Positions 1 through 8,825 of a stretch of DNA of 37,850 bases are shown here, piece after piece. Origin of the DNA: Thalassotalea_A litorea (GTDB taxonomy: Bacteria; Pseudomonadota; Gammaproteobacteria; Enterobacterales; Alteromonadaceae). Under the pieces are notes generated by a model, which was not told where the DNA came from, did no database searches, and worked only from the letters and a program-made list of their open reading frames with translations. The stretch spans positions 1 to 37,850 of the forward strand of contig NZ_JBHZSG010000034.1 in assembly GCF_043642205.1 (NCBI RefSeq). Direction: 5' to 3'. The position numbers and the translations under genes were made by a program. Numbering within the stretch: the stretch's first letter is position 1; each line of letters starts with the position of its first letter.

Positions 1-312
1 CCTGCATTGCTCTAATAAATTACGTCCATGTAACGACGGACACAATCGATATACCGTCATCCATGCATTGCTCTAATCGGCTCTCGCCCTAGATGCCGTG
101 TAGTATCACGGCATGACGCAGGTTTTTTGGGTTTTCACTCGAAGCGATGTCTTGTGTCGCGGGTACAGAATTTCAGTTCCTGACAAATTCTGCATACCAA
201 CGTCCATGTCGGCACCTCGTAACAATCTTTGATTGTGTACCCTAAGGGGCGTTTTCCGTCACATATTCGCATTATCATTTACGATACGTACTCAGCAAGT
301 TTCTACCCTCGC
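1..312. other. Gene-free region with short repeats and a hairpin
   Basis: No credible coding sequence is seen. The 14-base string tgcattgctctaat occurs twice, at 3-16 and 64-77. The string acgtccatgt also occurs twice, at 22-31 and 200-209. A hairpin with an 8-bp perfect stem (atgccgtg at 93-100, cacggcat at 107-114, six-base loop) is followed shortly by a T-run at 122-127, so it could act as a terminator for a gene left of the window. The 3' part borders the end of the minus-strand ribonuclease gene. The repeats look like dispersed intergenic elements or a decayed element, but nothing here identifies a family. Confidence 0.5.
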
Positions 313-1713
313 TTAAAACGCTACAACCTGTCCGCGTGCGGGGACTTCAGCTTGCAATTGCAATTCCTGCCAGATCTTATTGCTGAGTGCATCCAGTGCG
401 TCGGCTTCGCCATGGACAAGAACCACCCTCGGGCTCGGTTTGAAATGGCTGAGCCAGTCAATGAGTTCCTGTTGTCCTGCATGGGCAGAAAATCCGCCGA
501 GGGTTTCCACGCTGGCATTGACTTGCAGCTCTTCGCCAAATAATTTGATGTTTTGCACGCCATTGACAATGGCGCGGCCTGGGGTGCCCTGGGCCTGATA
601 ACCGACAAAAATAATCGTGTTACGCCGGTCCCAGATCCGATGCTTGATATGATGGGTGATGCGGCCGCCGGTACACATGCCACTACCGGCAATAATAATG
701 GCATGGTTTTTAATCTTATTGATAGCCATGGAGTGCTCAGGTTCGATGGTCAGGTGCAAGGACGAAATAAAATTTTTGAGTAGGGTTGCGTCGCCATCGG
801 ACAGGGATTGTACCCCTTCACAGTCTAAGGTTGTGAGCCACTGATCGTAAACGTGGGTCACTTCGATTGCCATCGGACTATCGAGAAAAATGGTCCAGTC
901 ATCGAGCTCCTGGCTTTGTTGCAGCTTGCCAAGGTATAACAATAATTCTTGTGTTCTGCCCACCGCAAACGCGGGCAGCAGAGCATTGCCATTGCGCTCA
1001 TAAGCAGAGGCAAGGATGTGTTTAAATTGTGATAAGGTATCGGTTAAGTCGCGATGATTTCGATCTCCATAGGTTCCTTCCATCATGACAATATCGGCCT
1101 CGTTAATCAGCGCCGGATCGTTCATCAACAACGTCCCTTGTTTGCCTAAATCGCCACTGTAAACCAGCGTTTTTTGCCTGTCTCTTTCCTTTAACGTGAT
1201 GCGGGTTATGGCTGAGCCCAGGATATGGCCGGCATCGAGCAACGTCGTTTGGAACGTTGGCGTGATAGAAAATTCTTGGTGGTATGCTTTCGGACGGCAC
1301 AATTTAAGCACCGTTTGGATATCGTCAATGCTATAACCTTCGCTGACCAACGCTTTTCCCTGCCTTTGGTTTTTGCGATTGATCCGTTTTAAATCATTTT
1401 GATAGAGGCTGTATGCATCGAATAGCATAATCGGTAACAGTTGTGCGGTGGCAAGCGTGCAATAAATTGGCCCATCAAAACCTTCATGCACTAAAGCGGG
1501 TAATCTGCCACTATGGTCGAGGTGGGCATGGGACAATATCACCGCATCGATACTCGCAGGGTTGAAGTCAAATGCTTCAGACTCTAGATGTCGTCTTGCC
1601 CGGCTACCCTGATGCAATCCACAATCAAGCAAAACCGAGGTGCCGGCGGTACGAAGTAAATGGCAGGAACCGGTGACTTCCTGCGCTGCGCCGTAACAGG
1701 TGATTGTTGCCAC
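313..1713 (-). CDS. Beta-CASP metallo-beta-lactamase-fold ribonuclease
   Basis: The 466-residue protein begins with a metallo-beta-lactamase fold. The metal-binding signature SHAHLDHSG lies at about residues 61-69 (H62, H64, D66, H67). A beta-CASP cap follows, and the C-terminal part has GGFSAHAGQQEL and VLVHGE, the His motifs of RNA-processing members (RMMBL tail). The length fits bacterial and archaeal CPSF73-like exonuclease/endonuclease proteins, which cut or trim RNA with two zinc ions in the cytoplasm. Its exact substrate cannot be read from sequence. It is transcribed alone, divergently from pdxB. A perfect 12-bp palindrome sits 24 bases upstream of the start codon. Family assignment is firm; biological role is not. 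Confidence 0.9.
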   Translation of the reverse strand: MATITCYGAAQEVTGSCHLLRTAGTSVLLDCGLHQGSRARRHLESEAFDFNPASIDAVILSHAHLDHSGRLPALVHEGFDGPIYCTLATAQLLPIMLFDAYSLYQNDLKRINRKNQRQGKALVSEGYSIDDIQTVLKLCRPKAYHQEFSITPTFQTTLLDAGHILGSAITRITLKERDRQKTLVYSGDLGKQGTLLMNDPALINEADIVMMEGTYGDRNHRDLTDTLSQFKHILASAYERNGNALLPAFAVGRTQELLLYLGKLQQSQELDDWTIFLDSPMAIEVTHVYDQWLTTLDCEGVQSLSDGDATLLKNFISSLHLTIEPEHSMAINKIKNHAIIIAGSGMCTGGRITHHIKHRIWDRRNTIIFVGYQAQGTPGRAIVNGVQNIKLFGEELQVNASVETLGGFSAHAGQQELIDWLSHFKPSPRVVLVHGEADALDALSNKIWQELQLQAEVPARGQVVAF

Positions 1714-2053
1714 AGAATGCTCCGACTTGTGAAAATCTAACGCGTTAGTGCAAGGCTAGTGCGTTAAGTGAGTGTGCAAGCTAACTTCAACTATAGCGCA
1801 CCTTTTGTATATCCATAGAAATACCAAGATGAAAAATCGCTTCTCAGCATATACTTATTAACCTGCGTGCAATTTTAACAAAGGTTTTAGTTTTGCTCGT
1901 ATCTGTATAAGTTTATTTGCCATTTTACCTTGCTTTTGTTGGCTAAGGTGTAAATGCGGGGTAAACTGAGGGTTAATGAATTTACTCCCTTAAACCAAGA
2001 GTGTTGTCACTAAATTATATGCATACTCAAGCGTATTATTCAGTGCGGTATCT
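1714..2053. other. Divergent intergenic region, ribonuclease / pdxB
   Basis: These 340 bases separate two divergent genes and should hold both promoters. A perfect palindrome, ctaacgcgttag, lies at 1737-1748, just upstream of the ribonuclease start. A related half, gtgcgttaag, lies at about 1760-1769. On the plus strand TTGTCA at 2004-2009 resembles a -35 box, but no well-spaced -10 follows, so I do not call a promoter. No small open reading frame is convincing. Confidence 0.4.
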
Positions 2054-3187
2054 ATGAATATTTATTTTGACGAAAACATCCCTTTTGCTAATGAATTCTT
2101 CGCGGGATTTGGCAACTTAAAACCCTTTTCTGGCCGTGATGTGCGAGCATCGGATATTGCCGATGCCGACGTCTTGTTGGTGCGTTCGATTACTCGAGTG
2201 GATGAAGCGCTGCTACACAAAAATAGTCGTATTCAGTTTGTGGGGACGGCAACCATCGGCGTCGACCATATCGACACCGATTACCTGTTGAGTCGCAACA
2301 TTAGTTTTTCATCGGCGCCAGGTTGCAACGCAATATCGGTAGGTGAGTATGTCATCAGTGCGTTATTGGTAATTTGCCAGCGCCAACAGTCGAATCTGGC
2401 GGATTTTACCGTCGGTATCGTGGGTGCGGGAAATACCGGCTCTGCGGTGGCCAATAAACTTAACGCGTTAAATGTCCCGTTCAAGCTCTATGACCCATGG
2501 TTGGCTGAATCCGACCCGAGAGAATTTTGTGAATTTTCCGACATTCTCCAATGTGATGCCATCACCTTGCATGTGCCATTAACACGAGGCGGCGAACACC
2601 CAACGTATCACTTGTTCGATGAACAGCGATTAAAAAAATTATCGAGTGAGCAAATTCTGGTTAATGCCTGTCGTGGTGAAGTTATCGATAATCAAGCTTT
2701 ATTGGCGCTAAAACTTGCAGGGGTGGGGCCACAGCTGGTATTGGATGTCTGGGAAAATGAACCGGATGTGTTGGTCGAACTCATTGAATATTGTCAGATT
2801 GCGACCGCACATATTGCCGGATATAGCTTAGAAGGAAAATCTCGTGGAACTGAAATGCTATATCAGGCATTATGTCAGCTTACAGGATTAGAGCCAAAGC
2901 TCGAATTGCAACAGTTTATGCCAGCCGGTGAGTTTATCGTGCGGATGGAACAAACACCGATTGCCAGTGACCAAGCGCGTATGGAAGAAATCTTCCGTCG
3001 GATTTTTCAGGTTTATGATGTACGTCGTGATGATCAGATATTCCGGCAGCAGCTTCTGAAAAATGGTTTTGACTCGATTCGTAAAAACTACCCGGTAAGA
3101 CGGGAATTTAGTGCGTTAGAGCTATCGGCCCGAGATTCTTTAGTTCCTGAAATGCTAAAGGCACTTGGGTTTTTGATACAAGAGTAA
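2054..3187 (+). CDS. pdxB: Erythronate-4-phosphate dehydrogenase
   Basis: PdxB oxidises 4-phospho-D-erythronate in the DXP-dependent pathway to pyridoxal 5'-phosphate. The 377-residue protein has the D-2-hydroxyacid dehydrogenase layout: an N-terminal catalytic half, a Rossmann NAD site VGIVGAGNTGSAV (about 120-132), then the catalytic triad as R207 (NACRGEV), E236 (WENEP) and H253 (TAHIAGYS). The C-terminal domain after about residue 285 is the PdxB dimerisation extension that other family members lack, which supports PdxB over SerA or generic dehydrogenases. It is followed 76 bases later by asd, the usual pdxB-asd/usg arrangement. The ATG start matches the family N-terminus (MNIYFDENIP). 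Confidence 0.95.
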   Translation: MNIYFDENIPFANEFFAGFGNLKPFSGRDVRASDIADADVLLVRSITRVDEALLHKNSRIQFVGTATIGVDHIDTDYLLSRNISFSSAPGCNAISVGEYVISALLVICQRQQSNLADFTVGIVGAGNTGSAVANKLNALNVPFKLYDPWLAESDPREFCEFSDILQCDAITLHVPLTRGGEHPTYHLFDEQRLKKLSSEQILVNACRGEVIDNQALLALKLAGVGPQLVLDVWENEPDVLVELIEYCQIATAHIAGYSLEGKSRGTEMLYQALCQLTGLEPKLELQQFMPAGEFIVRMEQTPIASDQARMEEIFRRIFQVYDVRRDDQIFRQQLLKNGFDSIRKNYPVRREFSALELSARDSLVPEMLKALGFLIQE

Positions 3188-3263
3188 TACCAAGTCTGAA
3201 ACCAACAGCTATCTATCAGATTTGAATTTAATGATTGAATAACAACTAGGTATGGAAAACAAC

Positions 3264-4283
3264 ATGGGACAAAAATTTGATGTCGTTGTTCTTGGAGCAA
3301 CAGGGTTAGTCGGCAAACACATGATGGAAATTCTGGAACAGCGAAAATTTCCAATCAATAAATTATACCCATTAGCGAGCAGTCGCAGTGCCGGTGAAAT
3401 GGTAGAATTTAATGGTGAAAGTGTAGAAGTACTGGATGCTGATAAATTTGATTTTACCCAGGCACAAATCGCCTTTTTCTCGGCTGGCGGATCGACCTCT
3501 GCTAAATTCGCACCGATTGCGGCGGATGCCGGTTGTGTTGTGATAGATAATACCTCACAGTTCCGCTATGACGATGATATTCCATTGGTTGTGCCTGAAG
3601 TTAATCCACACGCACTAGCGGACTATCGCAATCGCAATATCATTGCCAATCCAAATTGTTCAACCATTCAAATGATGGTGGCACTAAAACCGATTTATGA
3701 TGCAGTTGGTATCGAACGTATCAATGTATCGACTTATCAGTCAGTATCTGGCGCGGGTAAAACGGCGATTGAAGAACTGGCCAAGCAATGCGCAGATTTA
3801 CTATCGGGTAAACCGGTAGAAGTGAAAGCATTTAGTCGTCAAATTGCCTTTAACGTGATCCCGCAAATCGATTCCTTCGAAGATAATGGATATACGCGCG
3901 AAGAAATGAAGATGGTTTGGGAAACCAAGAAGATTTTGGGTGATGAGTCGGTGTTGGTCAATCCAACCGCCGTTCGTGTACCTGTGTTCTATGGTCATGG
4001 TGAAGCGTTGCACATTGAAACGTCACAACAGACATCAGCAGAGGAAGTCAAAGCTCTATTAGCACAGGCTCCAGGTATTGTTGTATGTGAAAATGACGAA
4101 GATTTTCCAACTCAGGTAAGCGATGCCAGTGGCAAAGATGAAACCTTCGTAGGTCGTATTCGTGAAGATATCTCCCATCCGAACGGTATAAACATGTGGA
4201 TTGTGGCAGATAATGTCCGTAAAGGTGCCGCGACCAACTCTGTGCAGATCGCCGAGTTATTGATCCAGGACTACCTAGGATAA
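3264..4283 (+). CDS. asd: Aspartate-semialdehyde dehydrogenase (Asd2/Usg type)
   Basis: The enzyme makes L-aspartate 4-semialdehyde from aspartyl phosphate with NADPH, feeding lysine/diaminopimelate, threonine and methionine synthesis. The N-terminal nucleotide site is VVVLGATGLVGKHM. The catalytic cysteine is present in NPNCSTIQ (C132 counted from this start), and the conserved late motif with VFYGHGEALH follows. E. coli Usg, at the same chromosomal place, is regarded as a non-catalytic paralogue; the retained cysteine suggests this copy is active. I start at ATG 3264 (MGQKFD), which gives 339 residues and a GGA seven bases upstream. An in-frame ATG at 3252 is possible, but its AGG lies only one base away. 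A weak terminator follows. Confidence 0.88.
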   Translation: MGQKFDVVVLGATGLVGKHMMEILEQRKFPINKLYPLASSRSAGEMVEFNGESVEVLDADKFDFTQAQIAFFSAGGSTSAKFAPIAADAGCVVIDNTSQFRYDDDIPLVVPEVNPHALADYRNRNIIANPNCSTIQMMVALKPIYDAVGIERINVSTYQSVSGAGKTAIEELAKQCADLLSGKPVEVKAFSRQIAFNVIPQIDSFEDNGYTREEMKMVWETKKILGDESVLVNPTAVRVPVFYGHGEALHIETSQQTSAEEVKALLAQAPGIVVCENDEDFPTQVSDASGKDETFVGRIREDISHPNGINMWIVADNVRKGAATNSVQIAELLIQDYLG

Positions 4284-4318
4284 ATAGCAGTAACACTTTC
4301 CGTTACGTTGAACAAAGC

Positions 4319-4350
4319 CAGGTGCATAGCGTTTCCTGGTTTTTTTGTTT
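4319..4350 (+). terminator. Weak intrinsic terminator after asd
   Basis: A short stem ccagg (4319-4323) pairs with cctgg (4336-4340) across a 12-base loop and is followed by seven T residues. The stem is only 5 bp, so readthrough into fimV is plausible. Confidence 0.4.
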
Positions 4351-4520
4351 ATTAATTGAACAAGTTACCATAAAGTAGCAACAAAAATAGTGCTAAGCCA
4401 TTGATGGCGCTAGTATCTCGCCGCAATCTGGGATATATTAGCGAAGATAATAAAAAAGTCGCGCTAATCCAATCTGGTTTAAATTATTTTTGATAAACGT
4501 GAGAAGGAAGGACCTGATTC

Positions 4521-6587
4521 ATGGCTATTTATCGTTCATTTAAATTTAAATCCTCGCTAATTCCTGGATTAATTGCCGTTCTGTTAATTGCGACGCTAGG
4601 CAATGCCCTGGCACAGCAAGCTGGAAACACGGCTAATGAACAGGATATCTTTGTCGGGGATAACACATCTACCTACGGGCCAATCAAGGCTTCTGATACC
4701 TTGTGGAAGATAGCTAATGCTCATCGTCCAGATGATTCCGTCACCAATTATCAGGTGATGGTGGCTCTGTTTAAAACCAATCCCAACGCTTTTGTAAACA
4801 ATGATATTAATTTTCTGATACAAGGGCAGTATTTACGAATTCCGACGCTGGAACAAATTAACCAGGTTGTGCCATTCCATCAGCAAAATGACAGTGATGC
4901 GAGCTTAAATCGTATCAATAATGCCATTGCCAGCAAAATCAAAACGCCTTCCGAGGCCACGATGGTACAAGCATCGTCGTCAGCCACTGACGTCGCGTCA
5001 GTTCAACAGCAAACCGCAAAGGTTGATACGCTCGATGAGACAGGTCTTGTTGAGTCTGAAACCGCAGAAACCGAACAAATAGCACAAGCGCAAGCGGACA
5101 ATGTCACTGCTGCGGTCGCCCTGGTGAGCGAGCAACCTGACGTAAACAGTACCGACACTGGCGATGTTACATCAGTAGATCAACCAGCGTCAGGTTTGCA
5201 ACTTGAAGGGGCGTTAGTCACTGACGTTGTCGAACCAAAGGTCAGCAACCGCGAAGTTGAAGAAAGTCTTGCGGCAGTGGGAGCGAAACTTGATAGTCTG
5301 CAATATGAATTAGAACGCTCGAAACAAAGCCAGGTTGAACTGGATCAAAAGCTTGAAGAGCAGAATACCCTGTTGGTACAAGCGAAAAAACGTGAACAAA
5401 AATTGATGGCAGAGCAAGCTGCAATGAAACAACGCAGTGATGGCCTGGCTAACAGTCCTGTTGCGTATTGGAGTGTGATTGGTCTGTTATTCGTTTTATT
5501 TGCAGTACTAATGGTCATGGTGCAGCGTCGTCGCCGAGTTGAAAAAGAGCTGTTGGCGTTAAAACCAGCATTGTCTGCGAATATGCAATCTAAAGATATC
5601 AAGCAGTCACAAACGGCTGCGGTCGCTAAGAATAAAGCGCAAGCAAAAAGCAAACGCGCGGTATCGGCACAACCGGTAAATTCGGGTGCGAAAAATAGCA
5701 AAAATAGCACGGCAAAAGCAAACGCAAATACGCAAAGTTCAAACGCCCAACAACTTAAAAATGCATCCGTGATGCAGCCATCAGAGGTCTTGTTTGACGG
5801 TGATTTTAATCAAGCCAAAAGCGCTGAAAAAGCCGTCGATGTGGCACCTGCAGCGCCGGTGAAATCAAGAGATTTGATAGCAGAAGCTTTTTCCAGAGTC
5901 GAGCTTAATAAATCATACACGGCGCCGGATGAAGCGGATAGTGACGCGGATTCCTTTGCTAATCCGGATAAAAATCAAGCCTTTGACACCCTCGATAATG
6001 ATTTGAATATGGATCACATTATTGAAGATATGGTTGATGAGGAAACCAAAGCTAAGCCGGCTAAATTGCATTCGGATTCGCAGGCAAATGAAGGGTTATC
6101 TTTATCCCCGTCGCAACTAAAAGAAATCGATGATTTTGACGATGTGGAATTTGATAAGTTACTTGAAGAGATCTCCAGCGAGTCTGAACATGTCAGTTTT
6201 GAAACAAGCGCTGAAAATACACCATTTTCTCATGGCGAAGATAGCCAGGCACCGGTAGGTCATTCTGTAACGGCCGCTGCCCAGGACTTTGTTGAAATAG
6301 AAGATATTATTGCCAATTCTGAGTCATCCGTTGACGAGGTAGAGCCCTATCAGGAAGGCAAAATTGATGTTGGCCTCGATGAGTTTCCAGAGTTTACTCA
6401 AGATGTAAATCCAATTAATGTTGACGATGATAAACATGGCGTAAATGCTAAACTGGATTTAGCTCAGGTATATATTGAAATTGGTGATGAAGATAATGCC
6501 GCGGTTATTTTAAAAAATGTGATGAAGCTGGGTAATTCCAGCCAACAACAACAGGCGCAGCAATTATTGTATTCGCTCAAACCATAG
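4521..6587 (+). CDS. fimV: FimV/HubP-family polar inner-membrane protein
   Basis: The 688-residue protein follows the FimV/HubP plan. It has an N-terminal signal (hydrophobic 12-28, cleavage probably after ALA at about 31), then a periplasmic LysM-like domain (about 51-113, ASDTLWKIANAH and QGQYLRIPT). A predicted coiled coil covers about 245-305 and one membrane helix about 316-334, followed by RRRR. A long acidic, low-complexity cytoplasmic region leads to the conserved FimV C-terminal TPR-like segment (about 641-688). The family marks the cell pole and organises type IV pili, flagella and chemotaxis or chromosome partition proteins. No pilus genes are nearby, so partners here are unknown. 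A strong terminator ends the unit just after the stop. Confidence 0.9.
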   Translation: MAIYRSFKFKSSLIPGLIAVLLIATLGNALAQQAGNTANEQDIFVGDNTSTYGPIKASDTLWKIANAHRPDDSVTNYQVMVALFKTNPNAFVNNDINFLIQGQYLRIPTLEQINQVVPFHQQNDSDASLNRINNAIASKIKTPSEATMVQASSSATDVASVQQQTAKVDTLDETGLVESETAETEQIAQAQADNVTAAVALVSEQPDVNSTDTGDVTSVDQPASGLQLEGALVTDVVEPKVSNREVEESLAAVGAKLDSLQYELERSKQSQVELDQKLEEQNTLLVQAKKREQKLMAEQAAMKQRSDGLANSPVAYWSVIGLLFVLFAVLMVMVQRRRRVEKELLALKPALSANMQSKDIKQSQTAAVAKNKAQAKSKRAVSAQPVNSGAKNSKNSTAKANANTQSSNAQQLKNASVMQPSEVLFDGDFNQAKSAEKAVDVAPAAPVKSRDLIAEAFSRVELNKSYTAPDEADSDADSFANPDKNQAFDTLDNDLNMDHIIEDMVDEETKAKPAKLHSDSQANEGLSLSPSQLKEIDDFDDVEFDKLLEEISSESEHVSFETSAENTPFSHGEDSQAPVGHSVTAAAQDFVEIEDIIANSESSVDEVEPYQEGKIDVGLDEFPEFTQDVNPINVDDDKHGVNAKLDLAQVYIEIGDEDNAAVILKNVMKLGNSSQQQQAQQLLYSLKP

Positions 6588-6602
6588 CGTGACATTAATA
6601 AC

Positions 6603-6634
6603 AAAAAAATACCGGCATCCGCCGGTATTTTTTT
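6603..6634. terminator. Strong intrinsic terminator after fimV
   Basis: A perfect 14-bp stem (6603-6616 with 6621-6634) encloses the loop atcc. Its A-rich left arm and T-rich right arm would work on either strand. It separates fimV from truA. Confidence 0.85.
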
Positions 6635-6783
6635 GTCTGCTAAGGTTACTCGGACCTTCTACCTGCTCATAATCGCTTGTTCTGTCTTGTTCAGCGTTGC
6701 CTAATGTTAAGTGAATGGGCAAATATCTTTCGTAATTGTCGTAAATATACGATAATGCGCGTCGAAATTTGTGAGGGGGTAAC

Positions 6784-7569
6784 ATGCGGTTTGCATTGGG
6801 GATAGAGTACGATGGTAGTCGCTATTGTGGCTGGCAACGACAAAAACAAGTGATCAGCGTGCAAGGCGAAATCGAAAAAGCCTTGTCAAAGATTGTCAAT
6901 GTGCCAACGGAAATTGTCTGTGCAGGCCGAACCGATACCGGTGTCCATGGAACAGGGCAGGTCATTCATTTTGATTCGCCTCACGATCGCGGACCTGCCG
7001 CCTGGACGCTGGGCATGAATACCTTGCTTCCTAAAGATATTGCGGTGAAATGGAGTCAACCGGTCAGCGATGAATTTCATGCCCGCTTTAGTGCGACCGC
7101 GCGTCGTTATCGCTACGTGATATACAATAGCCCATATCGCCCGGCAATCCTGTCTAAAGGCTTAAGCCATTGTCATTTTAAACTCGACGAAACGTTAATG
7201 CATGAAGCCGCACAATACCTCGTTGGCCGCCACGATTTTACATCATTTCGTACCGTACATTGTCAAGCTCACTCGCCTTTACGTACGGTACATCACTGTA
7301 ACGTTACCCGTCAGGGCGATTATGTGATTATTGATATTAAAGCGAATGCATTTTTACATCACATGGTTCGCAATATAGCGGGAAGCCTGATTCGCGTTGG
7401 ACGCGGCGTCGAAGAGGTAAACTGGATTGGTGAGGTACTGTACCTTAAAAACCGTTGCCAGGCTGGGATGACCGCGCCTTCAGGTGGCCTGTATTTTGTC
7501 GATGTTGATTACCCGGACGACTTTCAGTTACCCAAAATGCCAATGGGGCCGCTTTTCTTAAACGGTTAA
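6784..7569 (+). CDS. truA: tRNA pseudouridine(38-40) synthase
   Basis: TruA converts uridines 38, 39 and 40 of the anticodon arm of many tRNAs to pseudouridine. The 261-residue protein starts MRFALGIEYDGSRYCGWQRQ, typical of the family. It has the catalytic motif CAGRTDTGVHGTGQV with nucleophile D51, and the later HHMVRNIAGSL segment. The start codon is preceded by a strong ribosome site (gaggggg, about 6771-6777). It lies between terminator-bounded fimV and accD, the same relative place as in E. coli, where dedA follows; here no dedA is present. Confidence 0.96.
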   Translation: MRFALGIEYDGSRYCGWQRQKQVISVQGEIEKALSKIVNVPTEIVCAGRTDTGVHGTGQVIHFDSPHDRGPAAWTLGMNTLLPKDIAVKWSQPVSDEFHARFSATARRYRYVIYNSPYRPAILSKGLSHCHFKLDETLMHEAAQYLVGRHDFTSFRTVHCQAHSPLRTVHHCNVTRQGDYVIIDIKANAFLHHMVRNIAGSLIRVGRGVEEVNWIGEVLYLKNRCQAGMTAPSGGLYFVDVDYPDDFQLPKMPMGPLFLNG

Positions 7570-7952
7570 ATGCACGTTAGCAGACGTTCTAGGGTATATT
7601 TCATCATTTGACCGCTATACTGTTAGCAATTCGAACAGGTGTTATTGGATAAAGCATCGAAATCATGGTCTATAAGCGCTAAGTATACGGTTAAGTCACG
7701 GCCATGGTCGTTTAAGACACAAGGCCATGAAGGAGATAGATCGAAAGCTATTGTCAATTGAATACGTTTCGTATATCAATCATTTAAGACAACGCTGACC
7801 AGTTTTTTCTACAGGTCATTGGTAAAAGTGTGGTTTAATTGGCGTCTATAACATATTAACGAGTCGTCTGTATTATCATGACAGTCGATCATACTGATTT
7901 TGAACGGGTTGTTCATCTAGCCCCAGTAACCAAAAATAGGCATAAAGTACCC
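7570..7952 (+). other. Leader region upstream of accD
   Basis: About 300-380 bases lie between truA and accD, depending on which accD start is used. In E. coli dedA occupies this place; here I find no open reading frame of note. The last 75 bases (7878-7952) are in frame with accD and open, but encode a segment unlike the family N-terminus. I see no confident promoter box; a long untranslated leader is likely. Confidence 0.4.
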
Positions 7953-8819
7953 ATGAGCTGGATTGAAAAAATTCTACCGAAAGCGAAAAACTCTACGGCC
8001 AGTAAACACAATATTCCAGAAGGTGTCTGGAGTAAGTGTTCTTCGTGTAATGCGGTTTTATACAAAGTAGAGCTTGAGCGTCAACTTGGCGTTTGTCCAA
8101 AATGTGATCATCATATGCGCTTAAACGCTCGCAAACGTCTGGATTCTTTTCTGGATGCGGGCGAAAAAATAGAAATCGGTGCTGAGCTTGAGCCACAGGA
8201 TAAATTAAAGTTCAAAGACTCAAAGCGTTACAAAGATCGTATTGCAGCTGCTCAAAAAGCGACGGGTGAAAAAGATGCCATCGTTATCCTCAAAGGTGAG
8301 CTTGGTGGAATTCCTGTTGTTGTTGCCGCCTTCGAATTTGGATTTTTGGGCGGTTCAATGGCATCGGTTGTTGGCGCTCGCTTTGTTCAGGCCGCTGAAG
8401 TTTGCCTGAAAGAAAATTTACCGTTAATCTGCTTTTCTGCCAGCGGCGGAGCGCGTATGCAAGAAGCGCTTATGTCATTAATGCAAATGGCGAAAACCAG
8501 CGCGGCGTTAGCGAAAATGAGCGAAAAAGGTTTACCTTATGTATCGGTATTAACCGATCCTACCATGGGTGGCGTCAGTGCCAGTTTGGCAATGTTGGGC
8601 GATATCAATGTTGCTGAGCCGAAAGCTTTGATCGGTTTTGCTGGCCCTCGAGTGATTGAACAGACGGTTCGAGAAAAATTACCAGAAGGCTTTCAACGTT
8701 CAGAATTTTTACTTGAACATGGCGCCATTGACTTGATTGTCGACCGCCGTGAAATGCGCAGCACGCTGGCGCGCTTAATTGCCAAATTTATGGGAATAGA
8801 AGAACCCAAAATACTATAG
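7953..8819 (+). CDS. accD: Acetyl-CoA carboxylase carboxyltransferase beta subunit
   Basis: AccD with AccA forms the carboxyltransferase that moves the carboxyl group from biotin-BCCP to acetyl-CoA, giving malonyl-CoA for fatty-acid synthesis. The protein starts with the family hallmark MSWIEKILPK. It then has a zinc ribbon with C29, C32, C48 and C51 (CSSC...CPKCDHH) and the carboxyltransferase core with FSASGGARMQEALMSL and the later glycine-rich GGVSASLAMLGD. Length from ATG 7953 is 288 residues. The frame is open upstream to another ATG at 7878, which would add 25 residues; I prefer 7953 because of the conserved MSWIEK start, although its ribosome site is poor. folC follows within a few bases. 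Confidence 0.93.
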   Translation: MSWIEKILPKAKNSTASKHNIPEGVWSKCSSCNAVLYKVELERQLGVCPKCDHHMRLNARKRLDSFLDAGEKIEIGAELEPQDKLKFKDSKRYKDRIAAAQKATGEKDAIVILKGELGGIPVVVAAFEFGFLGGSMASVVGARFVQAAEVCLKENLPLICFSASGGARMQEALMSLMQMAKTSAALAKMSEKGLPYVSVLTDPTMGGVSASLAMLGDINVAEPKALIGFAGPRVIEQTVREKLPEGFQRSEFLLEHGAIDLIVDRREMRSTLARLIAKFMGIEEPKIL

Positions 8820-8825
8820 TTGTTT

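Noticed and set aside
229..543. 104-codon open frame on the plus strand at the left edge
   Set aside because: It overlaps the 3' end of the ribonuclease gene on the other strand and has no recognisable domain or ribosome site.
5345..5710. 121-codon minus-strand open frame with Cys/Phe-rich product
   Set aside because: Shadow of the biased coiled-coil and membrane-helix coding region of fimV.
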